In this document: one piece after another, positions 43,467-54,700 of the stretch
Layout: the number at the start of each line of letters is the position of its first letter
How positions within the stretch are numbered: the first letter of the stretch is position 1
Source: Dyadobacter sp. 50-39
GTDB taxonomy: Bacteria > Bacteroidota > Bacteroidia > Cytophagales > Spirosomataceae
Length of the DNA stretch: 64,000 nt
Direction: 5' to 3'
NCBI GenBank assembly: GCA_001898145.1
Contig: MKSR01000046.1
Location: 1-64,000 of the forward strand
Program-made: the position numbers and the translations under genes
Notes under the pieces: model-generated
Databases searched by the model: none
Seen by the model: the letters and a program-made list of their open reading frames with translations, nothing else
Told to the model about the DNA's origin: nothing

Positions 43467-44507
43467 ATGAAATTTACTGTCAGCGAGATTGCTCAAATGC
43501 TGAATGGAACTGTTGTTGGAAATGATCAGATTACAATTGATTCGGCTGCAAAAATTGAAGAGGGCCTGCCGGGTTGTATATCTTTTCTGGCCAACAGCAA
43601 ATACGAGCATTATATCTACTCCACACAGTCTTCGGCAGTAATTGTCAATAAAGATTTTACTCCCAAAAAAGATATTTCAGCGACGTTGATCTACGTCGAC
43701 AACGCCTATACCGCCTTCACGATCCTGCTGGAAGAATACCAGAAACGCCTCGCCGGCCGCAAGACGGGGGTGGAGCAGCCTAGTTTCATTGGCGAAAACA
43801 GCCAGACGGGTGAGGACTGTTACCGCGGCGCATTTTCCTATATTGGAAAGAATTGCATTATCGGAAAGGAAGTGAAGATTTACCCCCAGGCCTGGATCGG
43901 CGACGGGGTAGAGGTAGGCGATTATTCGGTGATCCATCCCGGTGTGAGAATTTATGACAACACGGTGATCGGTAAGAATGTGACGATTTTCGCGAATACG
44001 GTGATCGGCAGCGACGGATTCGGTTTCGCACCGCAGGCGGATGGAACCTATAAAACGATCCCGCAGCTTGGAAATGTCATCATCGAGGATAATGTCAGCA
44101 TCGGTTCCAATGCGACGATCGACTGCGCGACGATGGGCTCGACGATAATCCGCCAGGGAGCGAAAATAGATAACCTGGTTCAGATCGCACATAATGTAGA
44201 GATTGGAAAAAATACCGTAATTGCGGCCCAGTCGGGCGTGTCCGGTTCCACCACGGTTGGCGAGCAATGTGTAATTGCCGGTCAGGTTGGGTTGGTAGGG
44301 CATATTACGGTAGCAAACAATACCAAGATCGGGGCTCAAAGCGGACTCGGCAAATCCATCAAAAAGGAAGGCCTGTCGCTGTCGGGCTCCCCGGCCAGGG
44401 ACCTGAACGAACATTTACGGTCCATGGCACTGGTGCGGAGGCTGCCTGAGCTGGAAGAACGACTGAAAGACCTGGAAAGAAAACAGGAAACGTCTGATTT
44501 TCAGTAA
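43467..44507 (+). CDS. lpxD: UDP-3-O-acyl-glucosamine N-acyltransferase LpxD
   Basis: A 346-aa lipid A enzyme. The N-terminal uridine-binding domain (residues 1-100; [15 protein letters not shown]) is followed by left-handed beta-helix hexapeptide repeats (about 110-310) with the catalytic His in [19 protein letters not shown]. It heads the lpxD-lpxC/fabZ-lpxA order common in Bacteroidota. Confidence 0.95.
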   Translation: MKFTVSEIAQMLNGTVVGNDQITIDSAAKIEEGLPGCISFLANSKYEHYIYSTQSSAVIVNKDFTPKKDISATLIYVDNAYTAFTILLEEYQKRLAGRKTGVEQPSFIGENSQTGEDCYRGAFSYIGKNCIIGKEVKIYPQAWIGDGVEVGDYSVIHPGVRIYDNTVIGKNVTIFANTVIGSDGFGFAPQADGTYKTIPQLGNVIIEDNVSIGSNATIDCATMGSTIIRQGAKIDNLVQIAHNVEIGKNTVIAAQSGVSGSTTVGEQCVIAGQVGLVGHITVANNTKIGAQSGLGKSIKKEGLSLSGSPARDLNEHLRSMALVRRLPELEERLKDLERKQETSDFQ

Positions 44508-44554
44508 ATACGGGCCATCCGGAAGCACCTTATTTAGAAAAGGAAATAGATATA

Positions 44555-45946
44555 ATGAACGAAAAACAACAAACCATTTCTAAGTCTGTATCCGTCACTG
44601 GAGTGGGTTTACATACCGGGGTTGTCGCTACGATGACATTCGTGCCGGCACCTGCCAACCACGGGTACAAGTTCCAACGTGTTGATTTACCCGACCAGCC
44701 CATTGTTGATGCAGATGTTGATAATGTGGTGGATCTTTCCCGCGGTACGACCATCGAGCAGAATGGCGCGAGGATCCACACCGTGGAGCATACACTTGCC
44801 GCGCTGGTAGGTTTGCAGATCGATAACGTGCTGATCCAGCTCGACGGCCCCGAGCCCCCGATCATGGACGGCAGCTCGATCAAATTCGTGGATGCATTGC
44901 TCGACGCCGGTATCGAAGAGCAAAATGCCTACCGTAATTATTTCGAAGTTCCGGAATACGTACATTATAAGAATAAGGATAAGGATACCGAACTGGTGGC
45001 ATTGCCGCTTTCGGACTACCGCCTTACCGTGATGGTCGACTATAACTCGACGGTGATCAGCAGCCAGCACGCTTCTTTGAATGATATTACCCTTTTTAAA
45101 GACGATATCGCATCTTGCCGGACATTCGTGTTCCTGCACGAACTGGAAGCATTGTACAAGCAAAACCTGATCAAAGGCGGCGACCTTACAAATGCCATCG
45201 TAATCGTGGACCGCGAGGTGCAGGATGGCGAACTCGATCATCTGTCGCAGCTTTTGAACAAGCCGAAGGTGAGCGTGGATAAGTCGAAAGGCATCCTGAA
45301 TAATGTAGACCTGCATTACTCCAATGAAATGGCGCGCCATAAACTGCTCGACCTCATTGGGGACCTTGCATTGGTAGGCCGCCCCATTAAAGCGCAAATC
45401 CTGGCGGCACGTCCGGGACACGCTGCGAATGTGGCTTTGGCTAAAAAGATCAAAAAACTGATCAAATCGGGTAAGGGAGATATTCCGCAATACGATCCCA
45501 ACAAAGCGCCCGTCTTCGATATCAATCAAATCGGCCAGTTGCTGGCGCACCGCTATCCGTTCCAGATGATCGACAAGATCATTGCATTGGACGAAAACAG
45601 CGTGGTAGGCGTGAAGAACGTGACGATCAACGAACAATTTTTTCTCGGACACTTTCCGGGTAACCCGGTAATGCCCGGCGTCTTGCAATTGGAAGCGATG
45701 GCGCAAACGGGTGGAATTCTGGTATTGTCCAGCGTTCCCGATCCGGACAACTATTGGCCGTACCTCATTGGAATCGACGCATGCCGTTTCCGTCGTAATG
45801 TTTTCCCGGGGGATACCGTTATTTTTAAATGCGAATTCACTTCTCCGATGAAACGGGGGATCGTCAAAATGAGTGGCCGGGGATACGTAGCCGGACAGCT
45901 GGTGTGTGAAGCCGATATGATAGCAAGCCTGGTAAAGAAAAAATGA
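44555..45946 (+). CDS. lpxC: Bifunctional LpxC/FabZ (UDP-acyl-GlcNAc deacetylase / hydroxyacyl-ACP dehydratase)
   Basis: A 463-aa fusion. Residues 1-300 are LpxC with the zinc motif HTVEHTLAALVG (about residue 73), DGPEPPIMDGSS and HKLLDLIGDLALVG. Residues about 318-463 are FabZ with LLAHRYPFQMID and the catalytic FFLGHFPGNPVMPGVLQLEA. The fusion is regular in Bacteroidota and couples the committed lipid A step to fatty-acid elongation. The stop overlaps lpxA by 4 bases. Confidence 0.96.
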   Translation: MNEKQQTISKSVSVTGVGLHTGVVATMTFVPAPANHGYKFQRVDLPDQPIVDADVDNVVDLSRGTTIEQNGARIHTVEHTLAALVGLQIDNVLIQLDGPEPPIMDGSSIKFVDALLDAGIEEQNAYRNYFEVPEYVHYKNKDKDTELVALPLSDYRLTVMVDYNSTVISSQHASLNDITLFKDDIASCRTFVFLHELEALYKQNLIKGGDLTNAIVIVDREVQDGELDHLSQLLNKPKVSVDKSKGILNNVDLHYSNEMARHKLLDLIGDLALVGRPIKAQILAARPGHAANVALAKKIKKLIKSGKGDIPQYDPNKAPVFDINQIGQLLAHRYPFQMIDKIIALDENSVVGVKNVTINEQFFLGHFPGNPVMPGVLQLEAMAQTGGILVLSSVPDPDNYWPYLIGIDACRFRRNVFPGDTVIFKCEFTSPMKRGIVKMSGRGYVAGQLVCEADMIASLVKKK

Positions 45947-46755
45947 CTCAATCATTAGCATATATCCATCCTGACGCTAAGATTGCTCAGAATGTAGACA
46001 TTGAACCCTTTGCAATGATCCATGCCGATGTTGAGATCGGGGAAGGATCTTGGATAGGATCACACGCTGTAATCAATTCAGGTGCGCGGATTGGTAAAAA
46101 CTGTAAGATATATCCCGGTGCTGTCGTTTCGGCCACGCCCCAGGATTTGAAATACAACAATGAATACACGCTTACCGTCATCGGCGACAATACGACCATC
46201 CGCGAGTATGCGACGATCAGCCGGGGTACCGAGGAGCATTGGAAAACCGTGGTAGGCTCCGACTGCCTGATCATGGCCTACGCTCACGTGGCGCACGATT
46301 GCCGGGTTGGGAATAACGTCATCATTGGTAATAATGTGCAAATGGCAGGGCACGTCCATGTGGGCGACTGGGCCATTGTGAGTGCATTGAGTGCGGTACA
46401 CCAGTTTGTCAAAATCGGTATTCATGCGTTCGTATCGGGTGCTTCGCTGGTGCGGAAGGATGTTCCTCCGTTTACAAAAGCTGCACGCGAACCCATTTCT
46501 TACGTGGGTATCAACTCTGTGGGGCTGCGAAGAAGAGGATTTACGAACGAGCAGATCATCGACATCCAGAATATCTACCGCTACGTCTATATGAAGGGAC
46601 TTAACAATGCGGAAGCACTTCAGAAGATCGAGCTTGAAATGGCGCCCTCGGACGAACGCGACGAGATCATCAACTTTATCCGCAATTCGGAAAGGGGCAT
46701 TATGAAGAGCCCGTTCCAAACCACCGGTGCGAGCGAAACGGAGGCCCAATCGTGA
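45943..46755 (+). CDS. lpxA: Acyl-ACP--UDP-GlcNAc O-acyltransferase LpxA
   Basis: A 270-aa acyltransferase made of a left-handed beta-helix (about 1-190) and a C-terminal helical domain. The catalytic His lies in LIMAYAHVAHDCRVGNNVII (about residue 120). Specificity motifs NNVQMAGHVHVGDWAIVSAL and VGINSVGLRRRGF follow. First step of lipid A synthesis; translationally coupled to lpxC/fabZ. Confidence 0.96.
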   Translation: MTQSLAYIHPDAKIAQNVDIEPFAMIHADVEIGEGSWIGSHAVINSGARIGKNCKIYPGAVVSATPQDLKYNNEYTLTVIGDNTTIREYATISRGTEEHWKTVVGSDCLIMAYAHVAHDCRVGNNVIIGNNVQMAGHVHVGDWAIVSALSAVHQFVKIGIHAFVSGASLVRKDVPPFTKAAREPISYVGINSVGLRRRGFTNEQIIDIQNIYRYVYMKGLNNAEALQKIELEMAPSDERDEIINFIRNSERGIMKSPFQTTGASETEAQS

Positions 46756-46817
46756 GTTTGGGGCTGTAAGCTGTACGGCCTTAGGCTATATGCTTTGAAA
46801 TTAAGTTACAATGTAGC

Positions 46818-46855
46818 AAAAAGGCTCCGCTGATAGATCGCGGAGCTTTTTTGCT
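46818..46855. terminator. Bidirectional intrinsic terminator between lpxA and MOSC gene
   Basis: GCTCCGC (46824-46830) pairs with GCGGAGC (46840-46846) and is flanked by A-run and T-run, so it can end both convergent transcripts. Confidence 0.8.
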
Positions 46856-47657
46856 ATTCAAGGATCGTAATCTGGTCGCCCACCTTCACTTCGCCTGCAT
46901 CGCGGGCGGTCACATGCTGCCCGAATAATATCTTATTGCCACTACGCCGGTAGGTTGCCAGCGTTTTGAGCGGTTCGGCCCCTTTTTCCGAAGTTTCGGG
47001 GTTAATGGTTGTGAGCACGCAGCGCGCGCAAGGTTTTACAAACTCGAAACGGAGGTTGCCGATGGTAACGTGCTTCCACTCATCCTCGGCAAATGGTTCG
47101 GTACCGCTGATGACGAAATTGGGCCGGAAACGGCGCATTTCAATCGGCTCGGCGAGGCGGCTGTTCAGATCATCCAGCGAAGCCTGGGAAATGACCAGGT
47201 ACGGGAAGCCGTCGGCAAAGCTCACATTTTCATCGTGTTTGGCATAGCGCGGGTCTGCTTTTCTTTCGGTGGAATCGGGCATCATCACGAGCCGTAGGTC
47301 GAGGCCAAGATGGCGGCTGAGCCAGGCATCGGCTTCGTTGGAAACGGTGAGGGCTTCGGCGGTATCGTCCCAGACTTTTACTGTTACCGGCAATGCGGTT
47401 ACCGGTAGGTAGGGGACGAGTACAAAGTCTTTCGGATCGGTACGGACGAAAATTTTCAGGCCGTCTTCCAGCAATGCGACGTCTATCAGTGCCATTCTTT
47501 GATGTACCCGCTGGGTGATGAATACATTTTCATCATCGATGATCATCCAGCGGCGGTCGTATTGGAGTCCTCTTTCTTCGGTTAATGCTTTGCTGAGCCT
47601 GATTCCGCCCAGGGATTTTACGGGATAAACCCAGATTTCTGACAATGTCATGGCCAT
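46854..47657 (-). CDS. MOSC-domain protein (YcbX-like)
   Basis: A 267-aa protein with the N-terminal MOSC beta-barrel (EIWVYPVKSLGGIRLSKA, residue ~6) and a C-terminal MOSC domain with VKPCARCVLTTINPETSE, whose Cys would bind the molybdenum cofactor. Relatives (YcbX, mARC) reduce N-hydroxylated compounds. It starts 2 bases after the NHL-repeat gene and is probably co-transcribed with it. Confidence 0.87.
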   Translation of the reverse strand: MAMTLSEIWVYPVKSLGGIRLSKALTEERGLQYDRRWMIIDDENVFITQRVHQRMALIDVALLEDGLKIFVRTDPKDFVLVPYLPVTALPVTVKVWDDTAEALTVSNEADAWLSRHLGLDLRLVMMPDSTERKADPRYAKHDENVSFADGFPYLVISQASLDDLNSRLAEPIEMRRFRPNFVISGTEPFAEDEWKHVTIGNLRFEFVKPCARCVLTTINPETSEKGAEPLKTLATYRRSGNKILFGQHVTARDAGEVKVGDQITILE

Positions 47658-47659
47658 AG

Positions 47660-49015
47660 TTATTCGATGGTCAGCTTGCGTATACGTTGGTTAGCTGAAT
47701 CCGTAACAAAAAGATTTCCGTCTTTGTCCAAAGTACACCCTTGCGGATACTTGAAAAGCGCATTTTCTCCCGGACCTTCCTGGTAGCCTCCGGTCCCGCC
47801 CTTGCCGGCGAGCGTGGTCGCGTACCCGTCCGGATACACGAGGCGGATGCAATGGTTGTACAAATCGTTTACGTACAGGTTACCCAGTTTATCAATCTGA
47901 ATGTTACAGGGTTGGTTGAACATCGCCTGGCCAGCCTCCCCGTCGCGATAGCCCGGCTTGGTGGCCACACCGGCGAATGTCGTGACCGTGCCGTCGGGTG
48001 TTATTTTCCGGATGCAATGGTTGTGCTTGTCGGCGATGAACATGTTATCGTTCTGATCGAAATTCAGGTGGGCGGGCATATAAAATTTAGCTTCCGATAA
48101 CTTGCCGTCGGCATAGCCAGGTGTACTGCCGGCAAATGTGGTGACTTTGCCGTCGGTGGAGAGTTTCCTGATCACCCCATTTTCAGTGTCGCAGATCCAT
48201 AGCGTTCCTGTGTTGTCCAGTTTTACGCCGTAGGGTGCTTTAAATTGCGCCACCGAAATGTCGCCATCCACCAGCCCTTCACGCTCGGGTCCGCCGGCGA
48301 CGGTTGTCAGCATTCCGTCAGGGGAGACTTTCCTGATCGCGTTATTTTTATGGTCGGCCACGTAAATGGACCCATCCGGTGCGGTTTCCAGGCCAATAGG
48401 GAATTTCATAAGGCCCTGGTTCACCTTGCCGTCTTTGAAACCGGACGCATCAGGCGTTCCTGCAATGGTGGAAGTGCGGCCGTCGGTTTCAATGCGTTTG
48501 ATAATGCAGTTGCCGAGGTCGGCGGCGAACATCACGCCCTTACTGTCGGTCACGATATTATACAATGTCCTGAATGCCGATTGTTGCGGTGCGCCATCCT
48601 CATAGCCTCCGTCGCTTCCATCATCCCCTTTCCCGCTTCCTGAGAAATAGCTGGTAACGGCCGTGTAAAGGTATCGGAATGCTGCCCCGGAGGTCACTTC
48701 CCTGCCATTCACATTGACTACCAGCTTACCCAAGCCACATTTGTCCGGTACGATCGCCGTGATTTCGGTATCCGTTACCGCATTGATCTTCGCTTTCAGG
48801 CCATTGATTTGCAGTGAAACTTTGGAAACTTCGCTTCCGAAATGCTTGCCCTGGATTTTAACAGTAGTACCCTTCTTACCGGACAATGGCGAGAATCCGC
48901 TTAGCTCAGGTGCTTCATTGCCGCCGGTCACCGGAGGGTTCGGTGCAGGCGAGTCGCCGCAGGATAACCACGCGGAGGACAACAGTATCAATGCAAAAAG
49001 GGTGAATGCTCTCAC
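47660..49015 (-). CDS. IPT/TIG and NHL-repeat lipoprotein
   Basis: A 451-aa lipoprotein (signal ending SAWLSC, Cys about residue 19) with an IPT/TIG immunoglobulin-like domain (about 38-118; FSPLSGKKGTTVKIQGKHFG) and six NHL propeller repeats (about 140-451) of the form YVADHKNNAIRKVSPDGMLTT. It probably stays on the outer membrane and binds a ligand. Function unknown; it overlaps the sugar-dehydrogenase gene by 4 bases. Confidence 0.87.
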   Translation of the reverse strand: MRAFTLFALILLSSAWLSCGDSPAPNPPVTGGNEAPELSGFSPLSGKKGTTVKIQGKHFGSEVSKVSLQINGLKAKINAVTDTEITAIVPDKCGLGKLVVNVNGREVTSGAAFRYLYTAVTSYFSGSGKGDDGSDGGYEDGAPQQSAFRTLYNIVTDSKGVMFAADLGNCIIKRIETDGRTSTIAGTPDASGFKDGKVNQGLMKFPIGLETAPDGSIYVADHKNNAIRKVSPDGMLTTVAGGPEREGLVDGDISVAQFKAPYGVKLDNTGTLWICDTENGVIRKLSTDGKVTTFAGSTPGYADGKLSEAKFYMPAHLNFDQNDNMFIADKHNHCIRKITPDGTVTTFAGVATKPGYRDGEAGQAMFNQPCNIQIDKLGNLYVNDLYNHCIRLVYPDGYATTLAGKGGTGGYQEGPGENALFKYPQGCTLDKDGNLFVTDSANQRIRKLTIE

Positions 49016-50637
49016 GGATTGACGATAAAACGAGTGGTAACCTGTTGTTGCCCGGACTCTACCTGAAGTACATAAGCGCCTGCCGGAAGTTTGGAAACGT
49101 CCAGCTCTGTGCGCCCATCCACTTGTCTCTTTTCGCGGATCAGCGCGCGTCCCGAAATGTCGGTCACAGTCATTTGGACGTTTTGTCGGGTGGATGGCCC
49201 TTCGATCTGCATTTTACCGCGGATCGGGTTCGGGTAAATGCTGTAAGCACCCCGTAACGGCTCAGTGCCTGTTATTACCTCTTTCGGGAAGGTGATCTCC
49301 CAGATTTGTCCCTGCCCTTCGAGCACGTACAGCTTGTTACCGACGATCGCGGCATCCGTAGGCTGGAAAAAATCGGCGGCAATGCGGTGCGCATTCAATG
49401 TGTAATCGTCTCCGGCGGCATTCTTTTTCAAATCGAGCATCAGTAGGTCCTGACCGGGATCTTGCATGGGGCCGTAAGCAGCCGAGCCTTCCTGGAAGTT
49501 CAATACAAACCCCTTCCCCTTGTATTCCCCTCCCAATGCGGATTTTACATCAAAAACCAGCCCCAGCGGCGACCGGTGCGCCGTAAATGTGCTGACGGTC
49601 GTACCGTTTTCGCTGGCATCCATCACCTTCCCGGTGGAGGCGTCGCGGTACATGTCGGCATCGGGGCCAGCATTTCGGATCGGTTTGCGAAAAGTCAGGT
49701 TCTTCGGTTTTTGGGGATATTGCTTGTCGTCGTGGAAAGCGCCGATCTGATAGGCGGTGTAATTCCGGTTGATAAGCTTGTCGTCGTCCGGTTTGTAGCC
49801 GGTAAACTGCATGGGCGTATCGTTGCCGCCCATTTCCCAGGGGAATCCGTAGTGGAAGCCGGGCCTAATCCAGTTCATTTCCTCGGGATCGTCGCGGTCG
49901 CCGGAGTTTTCGACGCTGAACAGGTCTCCATTGGCCGCGAAAGCAAGGCTGAATGCATTGCGCACGCCGCGCACGTGTACGTATGGCGCAAGCGCAGCCG
50001 AGTCGTCGGGCAATTGCAGGTTTTCGGTATTGGCGGGTATTTTGAAAATGCAGGCCGTCAATGCTACTTCCCGCAGACCGGGATAGCGCCCCTCATTATC
50101 TTTCACTTCTCCGTGATCGGTGCGCGAGCCGCTAGCAATGTACATATCCTTGCCGTCTGGTGAAAAGCAAATGGCACTGAATGCGTGGTCGAAAAGCGTT
50201 TTGGAAGAGGCGTGTTCCGCAGTTTTGAAAATATCGGTCCAAACGAGTTTCCCGCCGCTGAGTTTAGCCTTTACAGCTTTGCCATAGCCCGAAACACCTT
50301 GTGTAATCACCACATTTCCAGCCAGGTAAATGCTGCCATCGTGCAGTGCAAGCCCTTGCATGTAGTTGATGCCGTGGTCTTGCGCGGATGCGAGCCTTTC
50401 CACCTGGTAACCGCCGGAGCTGCCGCGCGTCAGATGAAACAGGTCGCCGTTCCAGGCAATGGTGTAAAACGATTGGTCGGATGCGTCATAGGCGATCCGG
50501 GTTTGCGTGTCGGTACCTGCAATGCGGAAAATAGGTTTGATCGACAGGTCGTCGCGAAGCACGCGAGCGTTTTGTCCCCAAAGCGGGTAGGCCGACAGGA
50601 TTGAAAGAAAAAGAATGCCCAGGCAAAAGTGTTTCAT
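49012..50637 (-). CDS. PQQ-dependent sugar dehydrogenase-like protein with T9SS sorting domain
   Basis: A 541-aa exported protein with a signal peptide (about residues 1-21) and a six-bladed glucose/sorbosone dehydrogenase-type propeller (about 30-440; LVFDVKSALGGEYKGKGFVL, GFHYGFPWEMGG). The C-terminal ~85 residues (SIYPNPIRGKMQIEGPS to the end) are a type IX secretion sorting domain. So it is a secreted or surface enzyme. Catalytic competence cannot be judged by eye. Confidence 0.85.
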   Translation of the reverse strand: MKHFCLGILFLSILSAYPLWGQNARVLRDDLSIKPIFRIAGTDTQTRIAYDASDQSFYTIAWNGDLFHLTRGSSGGYQVERLASAQDHGINYMQGLALHDGSIYLAGNVVITQGVSGYGKAVKAKLSGGKLVWTDIFKTAEHASSKTLFDHAFSAICFSPDGKDMYIASGSRTDHGEVKDNEGRYPGLREVALTACIFKIPANTENLQLPDDSAALAPYVHVRGVRNAFSLAFAANGDLFSVENSGDRDDPEEMNWIRPGFHYGFPWEMGGNDTPMQFTGYKPDDDKLINRNYTAYQIGAFHDDKQYPQKPKNLTFRKPIRNAGPDADMYRDASTGKVMDASENGTTVSTFTAHRSPLGLVFDVKSALGGEYKGKGFVLNFQEGSAAYGPMQDPGQDLLMLDLKKNAAGDDYTLNAHRIAADFFQPTDAAIVGNKLYVLEGQGQIWEITFPKEVITGTEPLRGAYSIYPNPIRGKMQIEGPSTRQNVQMTVTDISGRALIREKRQVDGRTELDVSKLPAGAYVLQVESGQQQVTTRFIVNP

Positions 50638-50661
50638 ACAATCCTTTTAGTATACATTACT

Positions 50662-51660
50662 TTAAAACTCCATTCTGGCCAGCGGGCTGACCGTCTGGTC
50701 GCAGAATTCGCCCGCTTCAAATTTGTAATGTGCTGCGATCGCGATCATGGCCGCATTGTCGGTGCAGTACTCAAAAGCAGGAATATACACATTCCAGCCC
50801 AGTTGTTGCCCGAGTTCCTGCAACGATTTGCGCAATCCCGAGTTGGCGGACACGCCTCCGGCGATCGCGATTTCCTTGATACCCGTTTCGCGGGATGCCT
50901 TTTTTAGTTTTTTGAGCAGAATATCAATCAGGGTATACTGAATGCTGGCACAAATATCGGCGATGTTTTCCTGGATAAAATCCGGGTTCTGGCGCACCTG
51001 TTTTTGCAGGAAATACAGAAACGAAGTTTTGATGCCGCTGAATGAAAAATCCAGCCCCTGCATTTCGGGAAGCGGAAAAGGGTAGGCTTGCGGGTTGCCC
51101 TGCGCCGCATATTTGTCGATCAGCGGACCGCCGGGATAGGGCAGGTCGAGCAGTTTCGCCGTTTTGTCAAAAGCCTCTCCCACGGCGTCATCGCGCGTTT
51201 CGCCGATAATTTCCATATCGAGCGGGCCGGTCACTTTCACGATTTGCGTATGCCCGCCGCTGACCGTTAGGCACAGAAACGGGAATGCGGGTTTGGGGTT
51301 ATCAATGAAGTGCGCGAGTACGTGCGCCTGCATATGGTTGATCTCGATCAGCGGAATATCCAGCCCGAGCGCCATCGATTTCGCGAACGAAGTACCTACC
51401 AGCAGCGCACCCAGCAAACCGGGTCCTTTGGTAAAAGCAATGGCATCCAGGTCTTTTTTTGCTATTTTTGCGTCATTCAATGCTTTGTCCACCACAGGCA
51501 GAATGTGTTGCTGGTGCGCTCTCGAGGCGAGCTCGGGAACCACGCCGCCATACAGGGTGTGGATCAGTTGCGTAGCAACAACATTGGAGCGGATATTCCC
51601 GTTTGTTATAACAGCTGCGGAGGTTTCGTCGCACGACGATTCAATGGCGAGGATATTCAT
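50662..51660 (-). CDS. tsaD: tRNA N6-threonylcarbamoyladenosine transferase TsaD
   Basis: A 332-aa ASKHA-fold enzyme that adds threonylcarbamoyl to A37 of ANN-reading tRNAs. Motifs: ILAIESSCDETSAAVI (start), metal-binding EINHMQAHVLAHF (about residues 108-120) and FCLTVSGGHTQIVKV. I use the ATG at 51660; an in-frame ATG 12 codons upstream lacks the family match. Divergent from the TamB-like gene with 69 bases between. Confidence 0.95.
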   Translation of the reverse strand: MNILAIESSCDETSAAVITNGNIRSNVVATQLIHTLYGGVVPELASRAHQQHILPVVDKALNDAKIAKKDLDAIAFTKGPGLLGALLVGTSFAKSMALGLDIPLIEINHMQAHVLAHFIDNPKPAFPFLCLTVSGGHTQIVKVTGPLDMEIIGETRDDAVGEAFDKTAKLLDLPYPGGPLIDKYAAQGNPQAYPFPLPEMQGLDFSFSGIKTSFLYFLQKQVRQNPDFIQENIADICASIQYTLIDILLKKLKKASRETGIKEIAIAGGVSANSGLRKSLQELGQQLGWNVYIPAFEYCTDNAAMIAIAAHYKFEAGEFCDQTVSPLARMEF

Positions 51661-51729
51661 ACTGTGAAAAATATTCGCAAAATTAAGCATTAACAATAAG
51701 ATAAGCAGTATCCCGCTGCGAAGCTGTAT

Positions 51730-54700
51730 ATGTTAAAATTCCTGAAGGCGCTTGGTAATGGTCTGATCGTAGTTATCATCTTCGTGCTGCTGGCGCTTGG
51801 GATTGCTACCACCGCCTTACAGCTCCCTTCGGTACAAACCTGGGCCGTAGGCCATCTCACAGCCGATATTTCCGCCAAATTGGGATACCCCATTTCCATT
51901 GAAAAGGTTAATATCAAATGGTTTGACGTAGTTTCGCTGGAAGGTGTGTCGGTGAAAGACACGTCGGGCGCGGATATGATCGATGTCGGCCGGCTCGATG
52001 TGAATTTGAATGTCAATAACATTATCCGGGATTCGGCAAAGAAGATATTTCTCGATGAAGTCAATGTGTTCCAGCCGAATGTACACCTGGTAATCGTTCC
52101 GAAATCGGGCGATCTCAATATCGATGGTTTCATTGCCCGCATCAACGAACTGACCGCCCCCGCGGTACCCCGCCCGCCAAATGCACCCGAAAACAATACG
52201 CCCTTTATTATCGGTAAGGCAAAAGTGATCGACGGTACATTCGGCTACGAGGATCCCCGGCAGCCGCGCGATCGCGATGCCCGGGTGTTCGATTATTCCC
52301 ATTTCAGCTTGAAACACCTCTACGGTGAGCTCAGTGATTTTCTCGTGCAGGGGGATACGATCGCATTCCGGGCCAGGAACCTGAAAACGATCGATAAGCA
52401 GACCGGACTGGAAATGCATGACCTGGATACGAAGTTCCTGTTTTGCCAGAAGAAAATGGAGTTGAAGGAGCTCGATGCGCACATCGGTAATTCGCATTTG
52501 AAAGACGAGGTTATATTTTTCTACAACCGGTCGGGCGAACTAGGCGATTTTAACCATAAAATCCGCATGAAAGGGCACCTGGTGGGCAGCAGGGTAGACT
52601 CGCGGGATCTGGGACTGTTTTCGAGTTATATCGATGGATTAAATGAAACCTGGCAGATCTCGGGTGATTTCAATGGGAAGGTGGATGATTTCGTGATCTC
52701 CAACACAGACCTGCATTTCGGTAAAAACAGCCGCCTGACCGGTGATATCGGTTTCAAAGGGCTTCCCAGGATTGAGGGCGTGTTAATGGACATCCGTTTG
52801 TCGGCTTCCAAAGTCGATCCGGTGGACCTGGTGCAGTATTATCCGGAATGGGATATGCATCCGGATCTGCAAAAGTTTGGATACACGCTGCTGGACGGCA
52901 CATTTAAAGGTACATTGGAAGATTTCGCTGTGAATGCGTCGGCTTCATCGGAACTGGGCGAACTGTCGGGCGACCTGGTGTTCCACATTGCGGACGCCAA
53001 ATCGACCACCTATTCGGGAGAGGTCAAAACGACATCTTTCAACCTGGGTACTTTGCTTGAAGACGAGGATAACTGGCAGGAGCTGGATTTCGAAGGAAAG
53101 GTGTATGGAAAGGGTTTGGAGCTTTCGGTCGCCTCCGCCGATATGAACGCGCTGGTGCATCGGGTGGGTTTCCGGAATTATGATTACAAAAACATCCGGC
53201 TGAGAGGCAACCTGCAAAATCAGTATTTCAATGGTCTGGTGAGCACGCGCGACAGCAACCTGGTGGTGACCCTGGATGGGGAGTTCGACCTTTCGAAACA
53301 GCAGAACCTGTTCGATGTCAGAGGTATTATCGAAAAGGCTAATCTGAAAGAGCTCGGTTTCAGCGAAGACCCGATTACCCTGCGTACCCAGCTGAATGTG
53401 AATGTGACCGGCAACACGGTGGACGAACTGGTGGGCGACGCCAGATTGCTCAATACGTACCTCGTGATGACCAACAAGGAGCGGAACCTGGTGGTGGACA
53501 CGCTCGAATTTTCCTCCCGAAATCATTCGGGCAAGCGCCGGTTACAGCTCGACAGCGAGTTCCTGACGGCCAGGCTGGAAGGTAATTTCCTGCCCACGCA
53601 AGCCTGGAAGGACGTGAGCCAGGTGTTGGAAGAATATAAATTATACTTTTTCGAAAACGAGGCAACCAGGAATGAGTACTATGCTAGAAAGCCGCTGAAA
53701 ATGCTTTCGCGCAGGTACGAGATCGACTACTCGGTACAAACGCATAACCTGTCGCGGTTCCTGGCGTTCCTCAGTCCTGACATTTACATTTCCAGGGGTG
53801 CGAAAGCGGAAGGGATTTTTAAAATGGACAACACGGCGGTACTGACGTTCAATGCGGTATCCGATACGGCGAGTTATGGCAAAAACCAGTTTGTGAAGGC
53901 CGAGGTGGATGTTACTACTTCCAAATTCGTGAACAGCGCCGAGGTACTCGCATCCATTCTCGTTACGTCTGAGAAACAGCAGATCAGCAAGATGGTTCCT
54001 ACCGAGAAAATGGAGCTCGAAGGGACCTGGGATGTGGACCATATTGACTTCAACGGGGCGATTCATCAGGTGAAAAGCACCAACATGGCCAACCTGGCGG
54101 GAGAGATCCGGTTCCTGCCGGCCGGTTTGGATATTGGCTTCAAAAACTCGAAACTAAGCTTGCTGGATGAACAATGGAGTGTGCCTTCCGAAAGCCTGAT
54201 TTCGATCGTGGGCAATGATATTACGATGTCGAACCTCGGTTTGGTAAGCGGAAAGCAGCGCATTTTCCTTAGTGGAACAGCCTCCGAGGATCCGGAGAAG
54301 AGTCTTTTGCTGGATATCAAGAACTTCAAACTGGCCAGCTTGAACCCGGTTTTCAATACGAAACTATCGGGTATCATGGACGGCTCGGCCAAAGTGAAGG
54401 ATATTTACAACAGCGTCATTCTCGATGCCAGTCTTGCGATTGAAGGCCTGGGTTACGGCCAGTATGAGTTCGGGAACCTGCTCGGTACCGGCGACTGGGA
54501 CCAGACTTCCAGCGAATTGCAGGTCGACGCCCAGCTGAACAAGAATGCACGCCGGGTTTTCAGCCTCGTAGGCTCCTACCGCCCGAAACTCGAAGCCAAC
54601 ACCCTGAACCTGAAAGCGATCTTCAACCAGGCGGATTTCAAGGCACTGGAACCATTCGCGGAAGGGCTGGTGTCTGACATCAGCGGGACAGCGCAAGGTG

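Noticed and set aside
49018-51693. Long plus-strand open frames across the dehydrogenase and tsaD genes
   Set aside because: They are shadows of well-supported minus-strand genes in high-GC sequence.
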